DNA of 64,000 nucleotides from Cunninghamia lanceolata (Eukaryota; Streptophyta; Pinopsida; Cupressales; Cupressaceae), in assembly GCA_027924645.1 (NCBI GenBank), contig BSBN01000254.1, positions 10,682,001 through 10,746,000 of the forward strand, written 5' to 3'. How positions within the stretch are numbered: the stretch's first letter is position 1; each line of letters starts with the position of its first letter. Below the pieces are notes generated by a model. It searched no databases. It was not told the origin of the DNA and was given only the letters and a program-made list of their open reading frames with translations. Positions 1 to 10,685 of the stretch are shown here, piece after piece. The translations under genes and the position numbers were made by a program.

Positions 1-2092
1 CAACATGAGCACCATTAAAGATATCATAATTGTTAGAATGGGAAGCTGTATTAGGGTTTAGATAAGTATTCCTTCTTAGTGGAAGATTAGGATCATGAGT
101 ATCTCATTGTATAAACATATGTCAAAGGGTAATCATTCTTTGATGAGAAACAATAGAAAACTATAAGTATGTTAAATCTAAAATAAGAGCAAATGCAAAC
201 CCTAAAGCTAATGTGTTGATGGGTAGGGTGAGTGAAAGATATGATATAAAAATAAGCACACTAAACCCTAAAGTAAAAATATATCAATGAAGCTAAAAAA
301 TGGAAAGAGAATCAAATTTTGAAATATAAGGTGTAAAAATAAAAAAAATCTAAAATTTGAAGATCCGAATATTTATGTAAAATCCTAGTGGAAACTAGGT
401 TGTGTAAGAGTATATGGGTTCACGAAAATGTAAAGAGGAATAACCCTTCCTTAAACTTAATCTAGGCTAATCAAATGAAATGCATTCAACATAGCATAAA
501 TTAGGATAGATTAATTAAAAAGATCATTTTGGGAGTGTGTAATTTAGAATTAAATTTCAAGCAAGGAAATTAATTGTGATGGATGGTTTATGTAGCTCTA
601 GGCTTGATGAAGAAGAATACATATGATGTGCTATTGAAGATCAATTATATTGAGGCTAGAAATGATAGATCTCTATGTGTTCTCCACTTTAGATTCCATG
701 TAGGCTATAACTTTTCCTAGATCCAATTAGCAATCCCAAATCACTTCTATAAGCATAGTTATACTCTATGGTCTATGAATTTGATGTTTTAACTTATCAA
801 GCTCTAATCCCTAATTCACTGATCTCTATATTTCAATTAGGATAAGCTACATTTAAGAATAACTTTAGGATCTTGTTAGATCACTAGGGAACATGTTCTC
901 CTAGGTTAACCCCCATGGATAGACTAGTTGTATAGTTATGCTAATGATGATAGGTAACAAGAAAATCATGTAGATATCTAAGGATGATGTGATGCAATGT
1001 TGGATGCTTTTTAGGTGCTATAATTCAAGTGTGAATGACACACTCCTACCTTAAATGAGAATGATATTTGAAACCCAAATGAAATCTAAATAATGCTTGG
1101 GGGTATGAGGATGTTAAATGAATGCCAATAACATCTTTAAATAGGGCACAATGAGTGTAGATTGTATGGAAAAGTATATAGAAATTGATAACATACTATT
1201 TGATGTATAGGAATATGTATAAATAGGAATAGGTAAAGAATAGAAAAATAAACCTAACTTGAAACAAGATTACACCATTTTTAATATGTAAAGAATAGAA
1301 AAATACAAAAAAAATGCATGCTGCACTGCTGATGGGCCAGAATGCAAAAGTAACCACTACTATTGTAGTTGTTTCCCCAAAAAACAACAAAATCTTGCAT
1401 AGAACGAAACGACATTACAATGAATATCCCGAGTTTCAAAGAAATCGTCAACAATGTCTGAGTCGATTACATTTTGACCAGCCGACTATTTTACAAGTGT
1501 CGGCTGATTAAGATTTACCACATGCAACTGGAGTTTGTTAAGCACTTTTACAGATTCAAACAAACATACAATGCTATGCTTCTCTGAAAACAAGTAGCCA
1601 TTTACAAAATCAAAACAAATTGCACCATGCAATTCAGGGGCAATCATGCCAGTTTGTAGATTCATTTAAAATATTGTCATAATGTATTCAGATAAGTCTG
1701 GATTTTCATATTGATTCACATATAAGTATGACGATTATTGTGAACTATGGCCACAACACCTAACAGCTGTGATGAGAATAAAACTTGAACCAGTCCTCCA
1801 TTAGCCAAAGAAAAGCTTTCACCGATTTATTATATACCAGAGTTTATTTTTTTCTTCTCGTCACTTACAAAGAAAAACAGAAGAGCCAATCCATTCACCC
1901 AAAAAAGAGAAGAAAAAGAAAAACCTATAAACTAAGGACAATTAGCTCACGCTTATATTTTTCTAATAGTTCGGAGAACATTCTGTCATCTGTCTTGCAA
2001 GTATCAGACAACAGCCGCTTGAACGATTGTGATTGCTATTATACCGGTATGATACTTCTCCAAATCCTTGAAATACTGTGACTAACAAATCT
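1..2092. other. Distal left-arm stretch without a recognised gene
   Basis: AT-rich sequence mirrored at 47179-50106. The part at 1500-2090 lies 3' of the WRC gene and aligns well with the other arm. Several short ORFs exist here but none resembles a known protein, and they are conserved only to the extent the whole arm is. The stretch 1-900 continues, in the mirrored copy, into gypsy-like gag debris, so it may be the start of an old retroelement. Confidence 0.6.
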
Positions 2093-2833
2093 TCAATTCC
2101 CATTCCTTTTGGAGTACTGCATCTGGACTTTCTTTTCCTTCACAAACACTTTTGCACCACAAATAGACCTTACATCCGAATCGTCTCTGTGACCTTCAGG
2201 CAAAAGACAACGAAGACTATATCTCTGAGCAGGAGTAAGCTCTCGATTCCAACCTTCTATCATTATTGCAGGCAGAAGCTCTTTGAGATCCGATTCCAAC
2301 CTTCCATCATTATTGTTCATCGCTCTTTTGCTGGTTCCAACAGGCTGACTTGTATCCACTTGTGTTGCAGAAGCCATACGATCTTCCATTGGAATGGATC
2401 TTTTGTCCTCTTTAGGCTGTTTTTCACAGGGCTTTATAGGATGTTGCTTCCTCCTCTCCCTTCTTGCCAAATAATTTCTAGTTGCCAAATCAATGTGATG
2501 CTGGCAATAAATGTGGTCAACGCGTGCATTTTTACATTGCCAATGGTTTTTCCGATCTGATCGTTGGCAACGGTATGCATCTGGGATGAGACACTGCTTT
2601 CTCTTTCTGGTCTTCTTTTCCTCTGTTGAGCACAGATCATGCTTCTCTTTCCCCATTGCTGTGCTCTGATTAGAATCAATCCCAGGGAGCCTGTCTATGT
2701 TGAGTTTAGTAAGGGAGCCTTTTTCATCTCTTTTATAAACATAAAGGGCAAAGATGAGAGAGGAACCTAGAATTAGGGTTAGTATTACCTTTAGATCAAT
2801 TAAATGGAAAAGTAGGTAGGGATTTAATTGCAC
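2093..2833 (-). CDS. WRC-type zinc-finger protein, left copy
   Basis: Open frame of 246 codons. Residues about 80-135 hold a Cys/His cluster of the plant WRC type: RCQRSD, then HWQC, then YCQHH, spaced C-x10-C-x9-C-x2-H, one residue off the classical C-x9-C-x10-C-x2-H. Basic patches (KKTRKRK near 73 and RRERRK near 126) fit nuclear import. WRC fingers occur in GRF factors and in the N-terminus of JMJ25-type histone demethylases; the spacing and the flanking basic tail resemble the latter somewhat, but no catalytic domain is present. Residues 1-35 are hydrophobic, yet they are encoded by a duplicated leader that contains a TATAAAA box, so translation may really begin at Met60 (2654-2656). No intron was needed. 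Function is unknown; a nuclear DNA- or protein-binding role is inferred. The twin at 46438-47178 differs at 13 residues. Confidence 0.6.
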   Translation of the reverse strand: MQLNPYLLFHLIDLKVILTLILGSSLIFALYVYKRDEKGSLTKLNIDRLPGIDSNQSTAMGKEKHDLCSTEEKKTRKRKQCLIPDAYRCQRSDRKNHWQCKNARVDHIYCQHHIDLATRNYLARRERRKQHPIKPCEKQPKEDKRSIPMEDRMASATQVDTSQPVGTSKRAMNNNDGRLESDLKELLPAIMIEGWNRELTPAQRYSLRCLLPEGHRDDSDVRSICGAKVFVKEKKVQMQYSKRNGN

Positions 2834-3010
2834 GCGTAAACAGCCCAGTGCATAGCTATCTCTTCAAACACTCTTTTATAAATATAAAGGGCAAAGATGA
2901 CAGTGCAACCTAGAATTAAGGTGAGTATTACCCTTAGATCAATTAAATGGAAAAGTAGGTAGGGATTTAATTCCACGCGTAAACAGCCGAGTGCATAGCT
3001 ATATATTCAA
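2731..3010 (-). repeat. Tandem duplication of WRC leader/promoter (left)
   Basis: A segment of about 140 bases is present twice in direct tandem with a period near 142 (2732-2860 and 2874-3000). Each copy contains the reverse complement of TATAAAA, a stretch reading ATTAAATGGAAAAGTAGG, and an ACGCGTAAACAG box. The proximal copy overlaps the 5' end of the WRC ORF and encodes its hydrophobic N-terminus. A third, partial copy lies near 3152-3200. Confidence 0.8.
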
Positions 3011-3282
3011 GCAAAGACCTAGATCCCACATAAATATGGAAGTGTTTAGAGAGTGGGCACATAAATATGGAAGAGTTTAGAGTACATTAACACAGACCTA
3101 GGTCCCACATAAATATGGAAGAGTTTAGAGAGCTGGCTTGTAATGTACATTTAGGTAGGGATTTAAGTCCACACGTAAACAGCTGAGTGCATAGCTATTT
3201 AGGCAAAGACCTAGGTCCCACATAAATAAATGATGTTTGATTACAACGTGAGTAGTTGTTCAGGTAAAGATTTAGGTCCCAC
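3011..3282 (-). promoter_or_regulatory. Array of GGTCCCAC boxes upstream of WRC gene (left)
   Basis: The box GGTCCCACATAA recurs at 3101, 3214 and 3275, with a GATCCCAC variant at 3022, usually preceded by GACCTA and embedded in repeats of an AAATATGGAAGAGTTTAGAG segment. GGNCCCAC is the known consensus for class I TCP transcription factors; regulation by TCP proteins is inference. The array lies 270-630 bases upstream of the candidate Met60 start, a position expected of a promoter. Confidence 0.45.
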
Positions 3283-3914
3283 ATAATTAATCGGTGTTTG
3301 ACTACAACCCACCTAAATTTAATGTCTTCCTTACAATTAAATTTAAATGCTAGATTTGATATTCTTTATAAATAAATTTAACCACTGTTTTGATTTGATA
3401 ATTAACCATTATTTTTTATTGAATGTATTAAATAATAATTCTATATGAATTAAAGACATGATATTTTCACATCTATAGAAAAAACTTACGATGATTTTTT
3501 GTCATATGTTTTACAATAAATTATATAGACTTTATATTAGATTTGTAAATTATTTAATATTAAAAAAATATTAATTTTTTATGTTCTAAAAACTATATAT
3601 AAGATTATTAGATATATATAAGATTATTAGTAAATATTTGTGTATTGAATATATTGTATTTCTTATTGTTATTAAAATATTGTTATATAAAATGACATTA
3701 TTTATAAGATTTGTATTAGTTAAATACATTATTTCTAATAAGAGAAAATTATTTTAAGAATTTTTTAAAATAAATTGTAAAATAATGTTTAAGTTTTTAT
3801 GAATAAATTTAATTATCTGAAAAAAATTTTAGACAATAGAATGAAATATTTAATTTAAAGGATTAATGATTTTTGTATTATTTAATCAATTAAAAATTTA
3901 GATTATATAGATAT
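3283..3914. other. AT-rich intergenic DNA, left
   Basis: Very AT-rich stretch with TTTATAA-type runs and short tandem bits such as ATATATAAGATTATTAG repeated near 3596-3630. No gene or transposon terminus was recognised. It is mirrored at 45356-45988. Confidence 0.6.
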
Positions 3915-4244
3915 TTGTCTTTAGATAGTGGATTACAGTATTATGAGGAAGCATACACTCAAATTAAATGCCATCCTTATGTTAAGCTACCACAAGTAGG
4001 GAATCTAGTCCCTCAAAGTCACCTAAAGGTAAATCCTAGGTCAATTTACCTTAAGGGATTGGAACCTTGGTGGATGGCTCAAGTAACACATCATCATCCT
4101 CACCAAGAGTGGGTTGAAAAAGTCATACCCCATAGTTCTTCCTCAAACAACACAACCCAAGAGAAAAGCATAAAACTAGCAATAAGAGTTATAGATCCAA
4201 TAAGAGGTAGGCCATTGTCATCTAATTTTCTCTACACAAATTAA
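3915..4244 (+). CDS. Conserved hypothetical 109-codon ORF, left copy
   Basis: Unrecognised protein of 109 residues in an otherwise AT-rich, ORF-poor stretch. It has a hydrophilic composition, a His-rich THHHPHQ segment near residues 58-64 and a Ser/Asn run near 75-79. No signal peptide or membrane segment is seen. It differs from its mirror copy at only two residues (positions 2 and 57), fewer than the WRC pair per length, which might mean constraint or chance. Its base composition is richer in G+C than both flanks. It could be an exon or a captured gene fragment; no function is offered. Confidence 0.35.
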   Translation: MSLDSGLQYYEEAYTQIKCHPYVKLPQVGNLVPQSHLKVNPRSIYLKGLEPWWMAQVTHHHPHQEWVEKVIPHSSSSNNTTQEKSIKLAIRVIDPIRGRPLSSNFLYTN

Positions 4245-5198
4245 GAATATCCCAACCATTAAGGATAGATTCCCAACCTGTAAGAACATCATCATCAATC
4301 AAAGTATGTTTAATATTTATATATTTTTAAATTACACCCTTCTCTTTTGTAGCTCTATTTTTTTCTTTTAATTATTCTTGTATAATTATTGATAATGATG
4401 TTAATTTGATTAACTAAATCTTTTTATTTTAATAATTTATTTTATAATTATTAATTACAATGTTAATTTTTAATGAAATTAATTGTTGATTATAATTGAA
4501 ATTAAAAGCATGTAAAAATTTCTACTTAGTTATGTCTCCATTGCACACTCAACTACTTAATATTTTGAAACTTGCATTCTGCTCCCTTATCAAGGTAAAA
4601 ATCTCTCTCTCCGGAAAATTTAAAACTCTATTTACTTTTTTTGATATTTTCAATATTGACTTTTAATTTTCTTTTGTATGAGTAACACATGTAATAGATT
4701 CTTTTTAGTTGGTTATCTTTTCAATCCTTTATTAAGTCTTTTGGAACTTGCACCTTTCTCCCTTATCTCTTAAGAATGTTAAAAAATCAAATTGTCAATA
4801 GTAAATTACTTTTTTAAAATCTTAAAAGTTATTGATAAACTTTTTAGAATCTTATTAGTTATTGATAAAATTTATCTAAAAAAATCAAGTGATATATTCT
4901 TAAGTTATTTAATTTTTGTTTTAGAACTATTTTATTTACTACATACATATATGGACACAACTTTTAATGATTTTTTATGAATTATTATTTTTATTTATAT
5001 TGTGTACTTAAGACTTATTTTTCCCTTTTGTATGTCACTTTTAATTTTACTTTTCCAAAATCCACCATTCATTATCTAGTAATTCATATGTTTTATTTTT
5101 ACTTTAGAAAATGTAGTAAATATTATATACTTATATATTAATTTTTATTGTTCATGCCTTTCGAAGGCTCAATCATATCATCTACATATAAGGGCTCA
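4245..5198. other. AT-rich non-coding DNA, left
   Basis: Strongly AT-rich, mirrored at 44101-45025. Two similar phrases, AACTTGCA followed by CTCCCTTAT, recur near 4567 and 4745, suggesting an internal degenerate duplication of about 180 bases. No gene was recognised. Confidence 0.55.
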
Positions 5199-7560
5199 TG
5201 TTAGAAAATTATTAACCTAAATAAAAGCTAGAGAAATGTGGAGGATGTGTGAGAAGTCTAGAAAATTAAATTGGATTGTGGAGTAGTAAAATGCCATGAG
5301 TGGTACTAGAATTTACATAGAAAATGGGGAATTAATGAAAGAGACCACTTAGAAGAATTATGGTCTCTTATTCAAGGAATCAAGAAAAACTCCCTAGAGA
5401 TATAAACATGTAAGAGATGATATATATCTAATGGGAAAGTGGGTTCATATGGATCTAATGTAACAATTAAAGCTCTTTTCTAATGAATATATTTAATATA
5501 TTAACACACAAGAGAAGAAATGACTCTCAAATCCTCATGTTATGATCTATCAAGTGAAGCAAACAACCTATATAAGAAGAAATTGTTAATTTTCAAAACT
5601 ACAAGCCCTCTTCTCTAGCATCATTTCTCAAGTTGAGACAAGACGAACACACTATCTTAGGCAAAGAGAATTACACATCAACAAGAGGATGATAAATTCG
5701 GGCCAATGCATGGGATTAGGGCTAATCCTATTTTTATTTAGGCTTTATGGAACCTAGGGGATATTCCCTTAAGGTCTTAACACAAATAAGAACAAGAATT
5801 TGGTTACCATACCCTAATGACAACTAGCGGAAAGTATACTAGACCTCACCAAAAATAAATACAAGAAAGACAACATATGCACCCAAGGATATGAATTGAT
5901 TTTATTTCTTAACATGAATCCCATTATATTTTATTACATTTATGCATATTGCATATTACAAACATAGCTCTCCATAGATCCATCTAACATGGACTCTCTA
6001 ATTTCATTCATTACTGAAGTAATGAGCTATGTAGTAAATAATATTTGTACATGCATAAAACTCTTATGATATCACTCAAGTATAGTTGTCTTAAGATGAT
6101 TCCAAAGTTATAAAACTAAATGGTTCATGGAGGAAAGACTAGACACTAAACTAAAATAGAAATTAAAAGTGTATCTTATATAAGGAGATTGAATCCCAAA
6201 CCAATTTGACCAATGCTTACTCCATTGGGTAACTAAGTCATAATCATGCAAGGGAGAAGATGATAGACCTGTAGAGCACAATAGAACCAAATGTGCATAT
6301 GCATACAAATAAAAAATTACACTTCATGTAAATGGACATACTTAATAATTTGATCTCAATGTTGCAAGTACCCATGTGAGATAGGAATAAGACCATTACA
6401 AAATAGTTTCTACTGAATTATAATGATACAATATTAATCTAACTCATGTTACACTCATACCATCAAATGTGGCAAGAGAATATCCACAACTAGGTTTGAT
6501 CACCCTTTACATAGTTATAAACTCCTATGGAGACATACCATTTACAACCATTATATTCATAAAATAATTCTCCTATGAGTTACAATGTGTATCATGTTCC
6601 CTTATAGACTAGACTTGCCCCACTTGATGCCCTAGAACAACTTGAGACATGTACAATCAAGTCTAACCTCCAAGATTCCCACATGCCTATGCTAGGAGAA
6701 TGCAGTTCTTGGGAAGAGAAATCTACCTAAGATCAAATGAGACTTGTCTAGCAAGAGTAAACATTCCATACCCTGATAATTGTAGGTGAGTAAAGGATAT
6801 CCAACACTATGGAGAAACCAACCACCAGGTATAAAAAATCATCAAAATAACATTAAACTCATTTTCTTGTTGAGGAGAAGGTTTGAAATGATAAAATCAA
6901 CTAGAACTGGAAATAGAGCTCAAGATAAATCATTTGAATTGTGTCCTAAGATAGTACACCTACAAATAACCCAAGGAGCAATGCTAAGGATAAGAAGACA
7001 TGCCAACTGGCCATGAACTAGCAATAAATATCATGTGTCTGATATATCTTTGAGAAACACAAGAAGTGACAGGGTAGGTGGGTAGGTAAAATATTTGAAC
7101 TTCATTTGAATATCCCTCAAACATGTGGAAATAGAATAAATTAGATGTTGGATGTGGCATGGTGACTAATAACATGACACTGAGATGAAGAAACACAAAT
7201 CCATAAGAAACCTGAAGTCCACCACTAATATGCCACTACAACAACATGTCAATCCACCATGAAGATACATATGACTTTGCCAATATCACAATCATATTTA
7301 TTCGAGCTTGATTCCATAAAAGCAAGAACATGTCTAGTTGATGAGGTTGGCTAGCCATTTAGGGATATCATTTATATTGAGCTCTCTTGAAGAGTGCATA
7401 TGTGAAGCATGGTGTGGGGTGTGTGTTTTTTTGGACACATGTAGGATCCATTAGAGGAGCTTGATGTTGTTTTAGAAATGTTCATGGAAACATTGTAAGT
7501 GTATTAACGTTTTCATTGCTATATAATAAATTGAGTGTGGATACTTTTATAGGTTGGTTT
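5199..7560 (+). repeat. Outer part of an old ~2.5-kb LTR (left arm)
   Basis: Starts TGTTAGAAAATTATTAA at 5199. The matching end GTAATTTCCTAGCA lies at 15775, just before a TGGTATCAGAGA primer-binding site, so this is one LTR split by the 7561-15634 insertion. The termini are imperfect inverted repeats (TGTTAGAAAATTA against TGCTAGGAAATTA). A TATATAAG box sits at 5569-5576. Without the insertion the LTR is about 2.5 kb. No second LTR is visible. In the mirrored copy a 124-codon frame (42067-42441) stays open, but it is broken here and unrecognised. Confidence 0.6.
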
Positions 7561-9073
7561 TGTTGGCAAGAGACACTACTTCGGTATGAACTTGTATGTT
7601 GTCATTGATGGCAACAAGGCTCAAAGATCTCATCAACATGACATGAAGACATAACTCTGGAAGGTCACATTGGAATTCAGGTCTGGATGCCAGAAATGGC
7701 TAGGTATGGGCCTAGTTATAGAGTAGAGGACAGTAAGTGGGTTATTATGCTTCTGTAGATGATGAACTAGAAATCTGGTTCAGGTATGATGTCCTTAAAA
7801 TTGTTTGATGGTCTAGAGATTAAGTCCTGACTTTCTACAGAAGTCATTTGGAAGAATTATCTACGTTTGGGTGAATAGAGGTATAGCAGAGACAATGAAT
7901 AGGGCACATTGTAATGGTCTGCATTCCTCTGCAAGTGAGTATTTTGTTATATGGTTTTAAGGTGTTGTAAATAGTTGTATGAAGTGTCTAATTCTAGAGT
8001 TGTGAGATATGAGGTCTACTGGAAAGATAATTGTAAGCTGCTGAGTATCAGTACAATGTTTGACAGAGTTGGATAGAGATAAAGTCTAAGTTCTGATGGT
8101 CCACATTTCCCCGCAAGATGATATCGTGCCTTGCAGTTCTAAGGGTAAGATTGGGAATGTGTGAAGAGTCCTTGATATGATTTTGGAAGTATTTTGTGAT
8201 CCGCAATAGAAGTTGTAAGTCTACAGATGAACTTGTTAAGCATGCTCTTGAGGAACAGACTGACCAGTATGATAAATCATTGTGTGGAGAAGAGATTGTG
8301 TGTGAAGGATCTATTTAAGTGATTGAATGATTAGAGACGACCTATATGAACATGTTTGGGCAAAGATTTAGGTCCGCATAACATATAGTGCATTGGATTG
8401 AGCCGACAAGCTATATCTTTCTATGTACACATTTCACTTCTTGGATGCCGATTTGATTATGGATCAAATCATGATATGGATATATAAGAGCAATGAATTT
8501 TGGTTGAGGTTGTGTGGATGGATGGTGGATTGATGCGAATATGCAAATAGTAGAGCAATGATGCAGATCAGTGATGATGAAGACTTGGGATTTAGAATTT
8601 AGTTGTTGCACCTTGGTATGTTGACAAAAGCTTATGTAGTATTCCTTTTCATATACTATTTGATTTGTATTTGGTAGTGAGCCTAGTATTGAGCCTCCAT
8701 TAGGGTCTAACAACCCTTAGGGTTTAACAGCCCTTATTGTAATCTTTCTAGGTTTAGGGTTGAGGTAGTGAGCATGTTAATCCTAGTTGTACTTCATGGC
8801 AGTGAGCTAGGATGTTCTAGGCCCATGGAGTGACCAAGCTTGAACATCATTATTTGTAAAGATTGCAATATATTTTAAAGAGCTAATCCTCTCTATGGTT
8901 TTTCCCTCTTTGGGTTTTCCACATAAAAATCTTGGTGTCCATGTGTCATGCTTCTATGGTTGTTATTCATTTGCATGTTGTGCTCTTGTTTAATTAATTC
9001 TAGAAAATGGTTAAAGGAAAAGGTTTATAGAACAATGATTCACCCCTCCTCTCAGTGTTGCTAATATTCAACA
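7561..9073 (+). repeat. 5' LTR of left copia-like element
   Basis: Begins TGTTGGCAAGAGACACT and ends ATATTCAACA. Compared with the 3' LTR it lacks about 25 bases near 8680 (a segment with TTCTTCATCAAGG). The mirrored 5' LTR in the right arm keeps that segment, so the loss is private to this copy. Confidence 0.9.
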
Positions 9074-9075
9074 CT

Positions 9076-9092
9076 TGGTATCAGATCGAGGT
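9076..9092 (+). other. Primer-binding site (initiator-Met type)
   Basis: TGGTATCAGATCGAGGT, two bases after the 5' LTR, close to the plant initiator-Met tRNA consensus TGGTATCAGAGC. Confidence 0.8.
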
Positions 9093-9102
9093 TCCTTGGA
9101 AA

Positions 9103-10173
9103 ATGTCTAACAACTTAATGAAGATTTGGGATAGCGTGATCATAGAAGAAAAAAGATTTGGAAATTATGAAAGCAACAAGGAACTAGAAGCAGCTCTTAT
9201 GGATCTTGAAAATTCTGAAGCAGAAGTCAGGGATCTAAAAGAAAACTTGCAACAAGCTAATGAATGCATCTCAAAGCTAAAAGAGAAAGTCAAGAAATTC
9301 AAAGACAAATACAAAGAAGTTAATGATCAATTGATATCAGCAAATGAAGCCCTGAATGATTTGGAAGCAAAAGTTATAGAGAGAACAAGAGCAAAAGATG
9401 ATCTGAATTTAATTGTGAATAACAAATCAGAAGATTGTGCCAAACATGAAAAAGAAATTGTAAGTCTAAAAAAAGACCTGGAAAAGGCCAAAAGCTTTGA
9501 AGAGAAATTCAAGATAAGTGTTGCAAAGCTTGATGAAATGATTGCTAGCTAGAAGAGTGCTGATGACAAGCAAGGTTTGGGATTTGAGAAAGGAGAAAAT
9601 TCAAAATCTAGTCAAACAAACACTGAGTCAAGGCAAAATAGAGGATATCAGTTCAAAAATCAAAGAAGACCTAGAAGATCTTCAGTCAGACAGTCAAATG
9701 CTCAGAGGTACCCTTCCTTCAATGGTTACTGGTATAAATGCAATAAGTATGGTCACAAGGCTACTCAGTGTAGAAGTAGAATGAATCAAAATGTTCCATC
9801 CTTATCTATTAAATGTTTTAATTGGAAGAAGATTGGTCATAAAGCAAATGAGTGCAGAAGTGTGTCAAGAAATATGCCAAACTATTCTAGGAATGGTTAA
9901 TTCTTCAAAGGCAAATGCTTCACATGCAATAGATTTGGACACTTGGCTAATCAATGTAGATCAAGGATGAATTCATTCAAAGGAAGAAATCAAGGACAAG
10001 CAAACATTGTATGTTTCAATTGCAACAAATTTGGACATGTTGCAAGATTCTGTAGAAGCAAGAATATGAAGAGAAATTACTATGTTGAAAAAAGAAAAAC
10101 AGAGCAAAGGAATGATAAGGGAAAAGAAAAGGTTGATCCAATGAAAACCAAGAATGAGATGAGTATGATCTAG
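9103..10173 (+). pseudogene. Gag-like protein: coiled coil plus four zinc knuckles (left)
   Basis: One frame of about 357 codons from the ATG at 9103, broken by stops at 9550-9552 (TAG) and 9898-9900 (TAA). Residues about 25-145 form a long charged heptad-rich coiled coil. After the first stop the GLGFEKGE phrase typical of copia Gag appears, then an Arg/Asn-rich stretch and four CCHC knuckles near 9729, 9810, 9915 and 10010. The second has lost a cysteine (CFNWKKIGHKANEC). It presumably packaged element RNA. The first stop is shared with the right copy; the second is private to this one. The usual copia UBN2 capsid domain is absent, replaced by the coiled coil. Confidence 0.7.
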
Positions 10174-10685
10174 ATTAAAAAGGATGTAAATGAGGTTAAG
10201 GATGAATCTGCACTAGCATCTAGTGTAGACACTTCCTTTGGGAAGTAAATTGAGAGCTCTGGCTCAATGGGAGCAGTGTTGAAAATCCAAGTTCCCTAGC
10301 CAGAAAGTGGGTGCCAGAATCTGGCATGAGAGTGTATGATGAAATTTGATGTGACACATCTCTTAAAAGAAAAACTAGAAGAAAAAGGGTCAATGCGGAA
10401 TATTGCAGAGCAATCCTAATCAACTGTGTTCTACAATGAAGGGTTTTAATAGCTTTTTGGGAATGAGCATTTATAACAACTTAGGTTAAGTTTTGCGAAG
10501 GATAAAAAGGAACTTATTTGGTCTCAAAATCACTTTGCACTCAAATCTATCAGTAATTTAGAGAGATTGAAGCTGAATTTAAGCAACAACAACCAAGATT
10601 TGAGGCGATTGAAGTATTTCAGAGAAAGGAAACCCTAACTCAGGGAAACAAGGTATTTATCTAACTACAAATTTGTTGGAAAGAA

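Noticed and set aside
1785..2081. ORF of 98 codons on the plus strand
   Set aside because: Antisense to the WRC 3' region; mirrored at 47229-47492 only because the arm is duplicated. No recognisable protein, biased Ser/Lys composition.
2078..2560. 160-codon plus-strand ORF opposite the WRC gene
   Set aside because: Antisense shadow of the WRC coding frame (also seen at 46711-47193).
6984..7196. Minus-strand ORF, longer (124 codons) in the right arm at 42067-42441
   Set aside because: Lies inside an old LTR, broken in one arm, no known domain; probably fortuitous.
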